Positions 1-9,500 of a stretch of 64,000 nt of DNA are shown here, piece by piece. The stretch is from assembly GCA_026686845.1 (NCBI GenBank), contig JAIVEN010000007.1, positions 32,237,001 to 32,301,000 on the forward strand, written 5' to 3'. Every line of letters begins with the position of its first letter. Within the stretch, counting starts at the first letter, position 1. The notes under the pieces were generated by a model. That model was not told the DNA's origin. It was given only the letters and a program-made list of their open reading frames with translations, and ran no database searches. Source of the stretch: Adenanthera pavonina (taxonomy: Eukaryota > Streptophyta > Magnoliopsida > Fabales > Fabaceae). Both the position numbers and the translations under genes were made by a program.

Positions 1-211
1 AAAAAACTTACAGAATGGATCCAGACCTTAGAATAATTATCATTCACTTCATTTTATGGTTGTTCCAATCTGGAGTGCTTCAATCTTTCAAACTTTTAGC
101 CATTGATTTTCACAAGGAGCACCTGCAACTATATTAAAACATACTCCGATGCTCAAGTTAGAATAAATTCTAGTATTAAAAATTCTAAAGACAGAATTGC
201 ACAGAAATGAC

Positions 212-1672
212 TTACAATTCATTGGGATTTACCATTCCCAATTCTCTTCTTATTTTGCAATGCCTGTCTTCTGGTAGAGGTTTGGTTAGTATGTCGGCTA
301 GTTGATCCTCTGTTGGGATGTATTCCAGCTTAACTTCTTCTTTCAGAACATAATCCCTTATGAAGTGGTGTCTAACCTCAATATGTTTCATCCTTGAGTG
401 CATGACAGGATTTTTAGTGATGTTTATGGCACTTTGATTATCACACATGATGGGTATCTCTTTCATTTTAACCTCAAGATCTTCAAGCTGCTGCTTCATC
501 CAGATGACTTGGGCACAACAGCTTCCAGCTGCAACATACTCAGCTTCTGCAGTGGATAGAGCCACACTGTTTTGCTTTTTGCTGAACCATGAAACCAGGG
601 ATCCTCCAAGAAACTGACAAGTTCCACTTGTGCTTTTTCTGTCAGTTTTGGATCCTGCAAAATCAGCATCCGTGTATCCTTTGAGATCTTCTCCATTGCC
701 TTTTGGATACCAAAGACCCATCTGTGATGTTCCAATTAGATATCTGAAAATTCTTTTCACAGCTGTTGCATGGGTTTCTTTGGGGCATGATTGGAACCTT
801 GCACACATGCAGACACTGAACATAATGTCAGGTCTGCTGGCAGTTAGGTACAGCAGGGATCCAATCATTCTTCTGTATTGAGTAATGTCAAACATTTTCC
901 CATTTTCATCCATGTCCAGTTTGGTTGCAGTGGCCATAGGTGTTCTCATTGGCTTGGCATTCTCCATTCCAAACTTCTTTAACAGCTCCTTTAGATACTT
1001 GGATTGACTGAGAAAGATACCATCATTAAGCTGTCTGATTTGCAATCCAAGGAAGAAATTGAGTTCACCCATCATGGACATTTCGAATTCTCCCTGCATT
1101 AACTTAGAAAATTCCTTGCAAAGAGTTTTATTAGTAGCACCGAAAATAATATCATCAACATAGATTTGGACAATTAGTAAATCTTTATTCTCTTTCTTAG
1201 TAAATAAAGTTGTGTCAACTTTGCCTCTGTTAAATTCTTTTTCAGACAGAAAATTGCTCAATCTTTCATACCATGCTCTAGGGGCTTGTTTTAATCCATA
1301 AAGAGCTTTCTTCAGTTTATAGACATGGTTTGGTTTTGTAGAATCCTCAAAGCCTGGAGGTTGATCTACATAAACTTCTTCCATGATATATCCATTCAGA
1401 AAAGCACTTTTTACATCCATTTGATATAGCAAAATATTTTTCATGCATGCATAAGCTAGTAGAATTCTTATTGCTTCTAATCTGGCTACTGGTGCAAAGG
1501 TTTCTTCAAAATCAATACCTTCTTCTTGATTATACCCTTTAACAACTAATCTAGCTTTATTTCTGATTATAGTTCCAGATTCATCAAGTTTGTTTCTGAA
1601 AACCCATTTGGTACCAATAACAGGATGATTTTTAGGTCTAGGTACTAAATCCCAAACTTGATTTCTTTCAAA
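212..1672 (-). pseudogene. copia pol, reverse transcriptase and RNase H part
   Basis: Copies element RNA into DNA. The frame is open from just after the stop at 1673-1675 to the terminal stop at 212. The RT shows the copia motif MDVKSAFLNG (around 1385-1415) and the catalytic box YVDDIIFG (around 1140-1165). RNase H follows with DADFAGSKTDRKSTSG, ALSTAEAEY and a KHIEVRHHFIRDYV tail. There is no methionine at the true beginning of this segment, because it is the downstream half of a polyprotein cut by a nonsense codon. No further break is seen in this half. Confidence 0.9.
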
Positions 1673-2911
1673 CTAATTAAGTTCATCTTGCATTGCCAAA
1701 ATCCAGTAATCATCAGTTAAGGCTTCTTCAGCACATTTGGGTTCAATTTGAGAAATGAAAGCACAATTTAGCATTTGATCCCTTAACTGTTTTCTGGTTT
1801 TGACTCTCTCTTGAACATCTCCTATCACTTGATCAACAGGATGATTCCTTTGATATCTCCAAGCTCTAGGGAGTTCTTGAGATGTTTCTTCATTATTTTC
1901 TTCATCAAACTCTTGCTCCTGGATATCTGCCTCTATGTTAACAGATTCAGATATTTTTGGAGATTCAGTTCTACTTTTATCAAAAATGCCCAGTTTTTCA
2001 AAATTGAAAGCAAGATCATCCTCATTGGTAATATGTTTTGAAACAGTTTCATTTTCAATGAAAACCACATGCACATATTCTTTTACCACATTTGATCTTT
2101 TATTATAAACTCTATATGCCTTACTCCTACTAGAGTAGCCTAAAAATATACCTTCATCTGATTTGGCATCAAATTTACCTAGGTTTTCTTTGCCATTGTT
2201 GTGAATGAAGCATTTGCACCCGAACACATGGAGATGGGACAGATTTGGCTTTCTCCCCTTGTACAGCTCGTATGGAGTCTTTCCCAGGATGGGTCTGATG
2301 TAGGCTCTGTTGATGATGTAACTTGCTGTGTTCACTGCATCAGCCCAGAACACTTGAGAAAGTTCCTTCTCATTCAGCATAGCTCTGGCCATCTCCCCAA
2401 TAGTTCTGTTCTTCCTTTCTACCACTCCATTTTGTTGAGGAGTCCTAGGAGCTGAGAAGTTGTGGTCAATTCCATGCTCACTGCAGTACTCCAGGAAGTA
2501 TGCATTTTCAAATTCTCCTCCATGATCTGATCTAATAGACACAATAGAGATACCTTTCTCATTTTGCAGTTTCTTAACTAAGGTAACAAATGCATCAAAG
2601 GTATCACTCTTAGAAGAAAGGAATAATGTCCTAGTAAATCTAGAATAATCATCAACAATTACAAGCACATACAGATTACCACCAAGACTTTTTACCCTAG
2701 ATGGTCCAATTAAGTCCATATGCAGCAACTCAAGTGGTCTTGTTGTGGTAACTATGTTTTTAGATTTGAAGGATGATTTAATTTGTTTTCCTTTTAAGCA
2801 TGCATCACATTCTTTATCCTTTTCAAAAGATATTTTTGGCAAACCAGTAACTAGCTCATTTTTAACCAGTTTAGACAATTGATTCATATTGACATGAGCT
2901 AATCTTCTATG
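1673..2911 (-). pseudogene. copia pol, integrase part
   Basis: Integrase inserts the cDNA copy into the chromosome. The segment begins with the HHCC zinc-binding region (RRLAHVNMNQ, then CDACLKGKQ). The rve core follows, with DLIGPS, SDHGGEFEN and the NGVVERKNRT box holding the catalytic Glu. The frame is closed on both sides: a TGA at 2912-2914 upstream and a TAG at 1673-1675 downstream (residues ELN, stop, FERNQVW). Both are in the frame of the adjoining pol segments, so they are nonsense mutations in one polyprotein and not gene ends. Confidence 0.88.
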
Positions 2912-3343
2912 TCATAACCAACTATCGTTATTTTGACTAATTAAGCACACATAATCTAAAGGAGGAAGTTCATCAAGGTCAATAGTATAGCAGTTACCAT
3001 CCCTTTGAGCCTTGAGGATTACTCTGTGATCACTTTTTCTGATGACCAGGCAAAACTTTGAGTCAAACAGCACCCAGTTTCCTTTGTCACAAGTCTGACT
3101 CACGCTTAGTAAGTTGTGGTTGAGGCCAATCACAAACAGCACCTCTTCAATGGATGTTTCAGGATTTTTGCCCACAATGCCAATACTAACAATTTTACCA
3201 TATTGATCACCTCCAAAGGTCACCTTTCCTCCTTTCTTATCTCTAAGGGTGATGAACTTCTCCTTGTCACCAGTCATGTGACTTGAGCAGGCACTGTCCA
3301 TATACCATTTGTTGCTTTTCTTAGCTTTGAGACAGACCTGCAA
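2912..3343 (-). pseudogene. copia pol, protease and pre-integrase part
   Basis: Aspartic protease region with WYMDSACSSHMTGD at the start, where D-S-A stands for the usual D-S/T-G/A active site, followed by the gag-pre-integrase region (LLSVSQTCDKG). The segment ends at a TGA (2912-2914). It is in a different frame from Gag, whose stop is at 3352-3354. There is no ATG at its start (the first codon shown is TTG), and the start is preceded by TTTTGCAG, which resembles a 3' splice site. Frameshifting, splicing or simple decay could each explain the frame change. Confidence 0.8.
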
Positions 3344-3351
3344 AACAATGT

Positions 3352-5151
3352 TTATGATTTCCTTTTAGGTACCCAAATTTTCTTGGGTCCTTTTTGGTCA
3401 GTATATTTTTCCCTAGATGCAGATGCAACTTTGGGAACCCATCCAACTTTCCTGCCAAGACCATTTTTCCTCAATTCACAGGAACTGGAAATATGTCCCT
3501 TTTTATTACAGAAATAACAGGTAGTGAAAGGACTGCTAGATTGAGATGCAGGAAGAAAACAGTGCAGATAATACTTTTGTCTAGCATGCCTTGGTTGATC
3601 ATATGTTTCAATATGAGGTGATGCATTAACTTTCTTTTTATTGTTCTTAGCATGCACAAAATGTCTCATATATGCATTTTGATTTTTCTTCCTAATCTTT
3701 TCTTTGACAGCACATGGATCATAGCCAAGACCGGCTTTTCCTTGTGAAATTCTTTGGCTTCCCATCAATGTAAACAACATATCTTTACCTCTAGTGAGCC
3801 TAGACATACTTTTAACTAGATAATCATTAGTTTGTTTAAGTTCAGTGCATGAAGTGCAGCAAACAGATTCAGAAGTAGGTAAAGAAGCAGTTTCAGAAAC
3901 TATGCTTTGAGACTCCAGCTTGCTTATCTTCTTCTTTGCCAATTTTAGTTCTTTAGCAACTTTAATGAAATCATCATGAAGCTCATGAAAAGCATCCAGT
4001 AATTCAGAATAGGAAGGTTCAGATTCATATACCTCTTCATCCTGATCACTGCTGTATGAGGGTGTAGCTTCTTCAGAAGCAAGTGCCATTAGACAAATGT
4101 TGGCAATCTCATCTTCATCTTCTTCTTCCTCATCTGAGCTGTTGCCCCATATGGATGAGATGTAGGCTTTCTTCTTTTTCCCTCTGTCAGCAGCTTTCTT
4201 TTCCTTTTCTTGCTTTTTGAGGAATTGGAGGCAGTCCCACTTTATGTGTCCCTGCTTCTTGCACTCATAGCAAGTCACAGATTCTTTTGCCTCTTTCTTG
4301 CTTTCCCCAGCAGCTACCTTCTTGAAGAATCTCTTGTTCTTTTTCTTGCTGTAGAATCTTCCGAATTTTCTGACCATCATAGCCAAGGTTTCCTCATCAA
4401 GTTCATCCTCTTCGTCAGATTCTTCTTCCTTTTCATCAGCGGCTTTGAGAGCAAGGCCTTTCTTCTTTCTGTCCAACCCGGCTTCCTTGAGAGCTTTGAT
4501 TTTTCCTTCATACTCCTCAAGGCTCCCGAAGAGAGCTGTGACAGAGGCCATTGATTCTCCTCTGGCTTCTTCTATTGCTGTCACCTTGGGCTGCCATTCC
4601 AGAGGGAGAGCTCTGAGAATTTTTCTCACTTTCTCTGATTGAGTGTATTCCTTTCCTAGGCTCTTCAGTTGATTCACAATGAGAGTAAATCTCTTTTGGA
4701 GCTCCTTTACAATTTCTCCTTCAGACATCCTGAAGCTCTCATATTCTCCAATGCACGTATTGAGTCTGTTCTCCCTGACCCCAGATATCCCTTCATGTGC
4801 AATCTGCAGAGTGTCCCACATCCCTTTTGCAGTGGTGCATTGTGAGACCCTGTAGAATTTGTCCTGGTTCAGGGCACTGACTAAACAATGCTTTGCTTTA
4901 AAATTCAGTAGGACTCTCCTTCTGTCTTCATCATTCCACTCTGCTTCCAGCTTCTCTTTGTATCTTCCATCTTCAGTTAGAGCCATTGGGACGAAATCTC
5001 CTTTATCAATGACTAACCAGATGTCAAGATCAATTGATTGGAGGTAGATCTGCATCCTCATCTTCCAGTACCCATAATGCTCTCCACTGAAGCCTGGTGG
5101 TCTGTTAGTGTTGTTCCCTTCAGGAAGTACACTCTCTCCAAAGCCAGCCAT
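3352..5151 (-). CDS. gag: copia Gag polyprotein, open frame of 599 codons
   Basis: Nucleocapsid/capsid protein that packages element RNA into virus-like particles. I place the start at the ATG at 5151; the frame continues upstream only through the primer-binding site. The N-terminal capsid region has RPPGFSGEHYGYWKMRM, a Sirevirus-like signature. Acidic runs follow, then a CCHC knuckle near residues 294-307 (CYECKKQGHIKWDC) and a second near 544-557 (CYFCNKKGHISSSC). The frame is uninterrupted while pol has two nonsense codons. Two zinc knuckles and about 600 residues suit Sireviruses. Confidence 0.85.
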   Translation of the reverse strand: MAGFGESVLPEGNNTNRPPGFSGEHYGYWKMRMQIYLQSIDLDIWLVIDKGDFVPMALTEDGRYKEKLEAEWNDEDRRRVLLNFKAKHCLVSALNQDKFYRVSQCTTAKGMWDTLQIAHEGISGVRENRLNTCIGEYESFRMSEGEIVKELQKRFTLIVNQLKSLGKEYTQSEKVRKILRALPLEWQPKVTAIEEARGESMASVTALFGSLEEYEGKIKALKEAGLDRKKKGLALKAADEKEEESDEEDELDEETLAMMVRKFGRFYSKKKNKRFFKKVAAGESKKEAKESVTCYECKKQGHIKWDCLQFLKKQEKEKKAADRGKKKKAYISSIWGNSSDEEEEDEDEIANICLMALASEEATPSYSSDQDEEVYESEPSYSELLDAFHELHDDFIKVAKELKLAKKKISKLESQSIVSETASLPTSESVCCTSCTELKQTNDYLVKSMSRLTRGKDMLFTLMGSQRISQGKAGLGYDPCAVKEKIRKKNQNAYMRHFVHAKNNKKKVNASPHIETYDQPRHARQKYYLHCFLPASQSSSPFTTCYFCNKKGHISSSCELRKNGLGRKVGWVPKVASASREKYTDQKGPKKIWVPKRKS

Positions 5152-5192
5152 CTTTGTTCCCGGACTGTAAAATCCTTTGAATGGGAATCCGG

Positions 5193-5204
5193 GCTCTAAT
5201 ACCA
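5193..5204 (-). promoter_or_regulatory. copia primer-binding site (initiator tRNA-Met)
   Basis: On the minus strand TGGTATTAGAGC lies two bases inside the LTR. It matches the 3' end complement of initiator tRNA-Met (TGGTATCAGAGC) with one C-to-T difference. It fixes the 5' LTR boundary at 5207. Confidence 0.88.
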
Positions 5205-5206
5205 CT

Positions 5207-6932
5207 TGTTAGCAAGGCTGACTTCCCAAGAGGGGGGTGAATTGGGAAGATTGAAATTTTTCTGCACAAAGCAAAGCAAGTGAAGATATCACAGTATAAT
5301 GAAAACAACGTGTAAAATAGAGCAAGCTGAAAAGTAGAGATAAGGAGGAGAAAACTCAGTGATTTATCCTGGTTCGGTCTATCCACTTGAGATTTATCCA
5401 CATCCAGTCCCCAAGACACCTCTTGAGATTTATCCACTATCCAGCAAGAATTTCAACGGGCTTCTTGCTAAAGCCACAGTACACGAGTATGCTCTGTTCT
5501 GAGCTCTCTCAAACTCTCTAAGCACTTTCTCTAAGTGCTTCCCAATCCCCTTGTGAATACCCCTCACAAGTAAATCTATCTTTCAGATGAAGAGTAGATT
5601 GTTTACAAATGAATAACTCTCTTGAATAGAGTAGATATGAAGGTTTAAGTACAAATAATGAAGTTGGAAGGGTAAAAGCTTTTGAGATGAAAATTCAGCA
5701 GAAATTCGGTATATACAAGTTTGATTCGTTACCCACAACTTCAAATGATGTTGTATTTATAGATTTAGGTCTCAAATATCCGTTAGAGACTAAATCTATC
5801 CGTTGGGGAAGTTATCCAACGGTTACTCTGAAAAACTATCCGTTTACCAACCGCATTTAATGTTTCTGACATACTGAAATTCGAATTTTGGTTGGCCAAC
5901 AGACGAATTTCGAGGGAACTGAAGGTTAAAGCTTCCAACGTTAAAATACGAAGTTCGTCTGTCCATAGAGTGAAATTCAAATTTTGAAACTTATAAAATA
6001 TTTTCACAGTGTGACATACGAATTTTCAAGAAGAAAGTTTTTCTGTAAATCGTGAACAGTGTTTTCAATTTTCTACAGTACCCTCGAAATTCGAATTTTG
6101 GATGCCCAAAATTCGTCTGTCCGTTGAACGTTCAAATAGGCACCGTAGTTCACTTTCTTTGAAATTCAAATTTTGGCAGAGTGAAATTTGTCTGTCAGAG
6201 ACCAGTTTTGAGACTTAAATCTTTCTTGATCTCAGATGAACTTTATCAAACTTTCAGACGAATTTCTTCTATTTTCTCAAGTTTTGTTTTGTCTGAAATT
6301 CGAATTTTGAAAGAGTGAAATTCGAATGTCACAAAGTAGCTCCCTTGATTAAGATGAAAATTCGAATGTTGCTAAGTCAAAGTTCGTCTGTCAGAGAGCA
6401 TTTTTCAAACTTAGTTTTTTCTTGATTTCAGATGAATTTTAGCAAAGTTTCAGATGAATTTCTTTGGTTTTCACAAATTGCATTTTGTCTGAAATTCGAA
6501 TTTTGAAACTGTGAAGTTCGTCTGTCACAAAAAGGCTTCTTTCAGACTTGATAAAAATTCAAATTTTGAAGGACCAAAATTCGTCTGACAGAGGGATACC
6601 TCTCCAGACTTATTCAGTTTTAGCTTGAAATTCGAATTTCCAAAAGCAAAGTTCGAATTTCCAACTTGACAGTTAAGTTATACTTTCAAACTTCGTCTGT
6701 TTGTGAGTATTTTTCAAATAAGTAAAGATTTAACTTTAAATCAAGGTTTGAAAACGTCTTTTTCTCAAATCAAAATCTTTTACCCAATCTAAACAAAAAC
6801 TAAAGATCCTACAAAAGATCTAATAGCAAATACTCAGAAAATCTTCACTTGAAACAGCTTTGATCTCCTTTGATATCTTCAATCCAAGCTCTTGAGTGTT
6901 GATTAGGAATCATCAAAACTCTTGATCCAACA
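5207..6932 (-). repeat. 5' LTR of the left Sirevirus-like element (1726 bp)
   Basis: Bounded by TGTTGGATC (minus-strand start, 6932) and GCTAACA (end, 5207), with inverted TGTT/AACA termini. The PBS follows directly. A copy of the same LTR lies at 62438-64000 in the opposite orientation, which confirms the outer edge. A TATA-like TATAAATA is at 5754-5761 (minus strand). The outer edge interrupts pararetrovirus copy 1: the viral sequence stops at 6933 and continues at the corresponding point only in copy 2 (14011/14012). Confidence 0.92.
5860..6720. repeat. array of palindromic AAATTCGAATTT-like and TTCGTCTG motifs in the LTR
   Basis: About 20 irregularly spaced copies of two short motifs, GAAATTCGAATTTTG (a near-palindrome around TTCGAA) and TTCGTCTGTCAGAG, alternate through the upstream half of the LTR. 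The same array is in the right-hand LTR (about 62690-63500). Its position upstream of the TATA-like box suggests a U3 regulatory array (inference). Confidence 0.75.
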
Positions 6933-7698
6933 GTGTTGTCCATTTCCACCATGAAATGTGTAAAGCTGAGATAGAAACTGAACTTCTCAATGCCACGCTT
7001 TACAGCTAAGATCTCCTTGTAGATGGTATGATAATGTTTCTCTGCAGTTTTGAACTCACCACTGGCATGCGCGCAGTAGTGACTTTTATCACCATCTTGT
7101 TCAATCAATACTGCTCCCCAATAGTTCTCACTAGCGTCAGTTTGTAAAATCAATTCACCTTTGTCAGGTATTTTCAAAGGTAGAGGGTTCTGAGCAATCT
7201 GCTTCAACTTTCTGACTGCTGCAGTTTGCTGATCTGTCCATGGAGGTGGATTTTTCTTTAATAGCTTGGACAGCTGGCTAGTGTATTTGCTGACGTGTGG
7301 AATGAAATCTCGAATATAATTAATTATTCCGAGAAAACTCTGAATTTGTTTATGGGTCAGCTTTTCTGGTAAGTCTAACAGTTTTGTGGCTATATGTGGG
7401 CTAGGCTGATATTGTCCTGCTGAGAACGTCATACCCAAGAATTCTATTTGGGCCAAGCCCATTTGGCTCTTAGAGGCTGAAAGCATTATCCCATGCTTTT
7501 GGACTATGGTATAGAATTGGTCCAGTAGGGTTTTATGGGCCTCCTCTGTCTCCGAGTATAGGAGAATATCATCTAAGTAGATAAGGGCTGAATGGACAAT
7601 GGGTTCAAAGATTGTTATCATGGCTTTCTGAAACAGTGATGGGGCCGGTTTAAGCCCAAATGGCATAACCGTCCATTGATATTGAGCATTGAGTATAC
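6933..7698 (-). pseudogene. pararetroviral RT C-terminal and RNase H region, truncated
   Basis: Carries the RT catalytic box YLDDILLYS (around 7555-7590) and the RNase H start with LQTDASENYWGAVL (around 7105-7150). The reading frame differs from the upstream segment because of the homopolymer change at 7699-7704. It ends abruptly inside RNase H at 6933, the copia insertion point; codons read beyond that are LTR sequence. Confidence 0.9.
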
Positions 7699-9500
7699 AA
7701 AAAAGCTGTTTTATACCTGTCTTCTGGGTGGACTCCCAATTGCCAGTAACCCGCTTTGAGATCAAACTTTGAGAAGATTTGGGCCTTCTTTAAGTGAATA
7801 GTCTGGGTACTTATTTTTGGCAAAGGAAACTTGTCATCTTGTAGGAAGTAGTTTAATGGAGTGTAATCCACCACGAATCTTTTCTTCTTTCTTTTCTTTT
7901 CTGCATCTTTCTCAACATAGAAAGCATAGCATGCCCATTGTGATGTTGTTGGCTCAATCAAGCCTTGTGCCAGTAATTCTGCACATTCTGCTCGGGCTAA
8001 CTTTAAGTCTTCAGGGGACATCCCCGGATGAGAAGCTTTGATAGGATTAATATCCTCATTTTTCTTAAATGGAAGCTTCACAAAAAATTCTTCATTCTTC
8101 CATAATGGATGAGGATGCTTAAAACTTTGATGGTTTTCTGGACATAAGGGCAGTAGCTTATCCCTGAGAGGGACATAATCTGGAGGGACCTTTTGAAGTT
8201 CAAATAAGTTACTGACTGGCTCCCATGGAACAAAATAGGATTTATAACAAATACCTTTTGGGAGAATCTGTAATTTCCTTGCTTTGTGATAAGCGTCCAT
8301 TCCAATCAACAAGTCTTTTGTTGGAAGATTGCTGCCAAGTATTTTGGTCCAGACGACACAGTTAGGGAAGAATTGAATCCCTATTTTCCTTCTGGAAATA
8401 AGATTAATGGAGAAGTATTTTCCGTCTGCTGAAGAGAAATATTCTTCATGTGGCAACCATTCATCTTTTGGTAGAATGTTGGGGTTCATGACACTTCTAC
8501 AAGATCCCGTGTCCATAAAACCAATAACAGGAATCGGCTTTGCATATTTTTCTGTAAATACTTGCACCTTGATGTTTGGAGAAGGAATTTCTTTGAGAAG
8601 AGGTTTCCGAATATGTTTCACCAAATTGATATTACATATTTGATGATTGCACTGATATTCTATCTCACTATCTTCTGAACTGGATTCTCCTAATTTCTCT
8701 GATTGAGGTATAACAATGACAGTTTGTTCATCCTGAGAATCTTGTTCTTCATAAACTTCTTCAAAATTCTCCTGGGGAGATAGAAGGAACATCTCTTGAA
8801 GTTTTTTCAACATCTTCATTCCTTTCTTGGTCTTATTTGGACATTGTTTTGCATAATGCCCTGTCTGACCACAAATGTAGCATTTGTTAGAGAATCTGCT
8901 GGTTGAAGAAGATCTCTTTTTGAAAAACCTGAAGGGCTTCCTTCTCTTTTTTGAATAAAGCTTCTTCTTCTTTGGATACTTGAAAAAATGTGATTTCTTC
9001 TTTGATGGACACGAGCAAGTTTCTTTATCCTTGCATTTAATCTTCAAATCAGGTCTCTTGCAAACCTTGTAGAGATGAGCTTTTTCCTTAAGCACATTCT
9101 TAACAAACTTCTGTTGTTCATAGAGTCTGTCTAGTGCTCCTAAAGCCATTTGATAGATTTCTCCAAGAGATATATGAATCATATATCGCTGTAAAGCATT
9201 GATGGACTTTTGTATCTCTGGCAATAATTCTTCTGGAAGTGAAGCTACGAATACATGCCTGAGATTCACATCGTTAGCTCCTCCTAACATATAATATTTT
9301 TCTGCCATTCTTTTGTAATGGCGCTGCAAATCATGTCTTTCTAATGAGCAGTATTTCATTTCAAAATATTCTTGCCTGGCTCTTCTGTCTATGATACCAA
9401 AATCACCAATGAATTCTTTGTGCAAGATACCCAAGAAGGTGGGTATGTCATGCTGAGCCATCTGAATTCTTTGATACTCACTAAGACTGGTAAACCATTC
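7699..9500 (-). pseudogene. pararetroviral polyprotein, coat, protease and RT N-terminal region
   Basis: Continues the frame of the previous part after its stop. In order: a coat-protein region with a Lys/Arg-rich basic stretch (around 8930-9010); a zinc knuckle CYICGQTGHYAKQC (around 8840-8885), the CX2CX4HX4C form of caulimovirid coat proteins; an aspartic protease DTGS motif (around 8495-8515); and the start of the RT with FDLKAGYWQL (around 7740-7770). The frame is lost at the six-base A run (plus strand) at 7699-7704; the sister copy has five. Confidence 0.88.

Larger units (their letters stand above)
1..5206 (-). mobile_element. Sirevirus-like Ty1/copia element, internal region (3' part outside window)
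   Basis: Leftward-running copia retrotransposon in the order PBS, gag, protease, integrase, reverse transcriptase, RNase H; integrase before RT defines copia. A Gag of about 600 residues with two zinc knuckles and an LTR of 1.7 kb suggest the Sirevirus/Maximus lineage (inference). The element continues beyond position 1. Bases 1-211, past the pol stop, show no LTR yet, so the 3' UTR, polypurine tract, 3' LTR and any env-like ORF lie outside. The element sits inside pararetrovirus copy 1. Confidence 0.9.

Noticed and set aside
5860..6720. TTCGAA motifs in the LTR as heat-shock elements.
   Set aside because: Heat-shock elements need GAA and TTC units spaced by two bases; here TTC and GAA abut directly.
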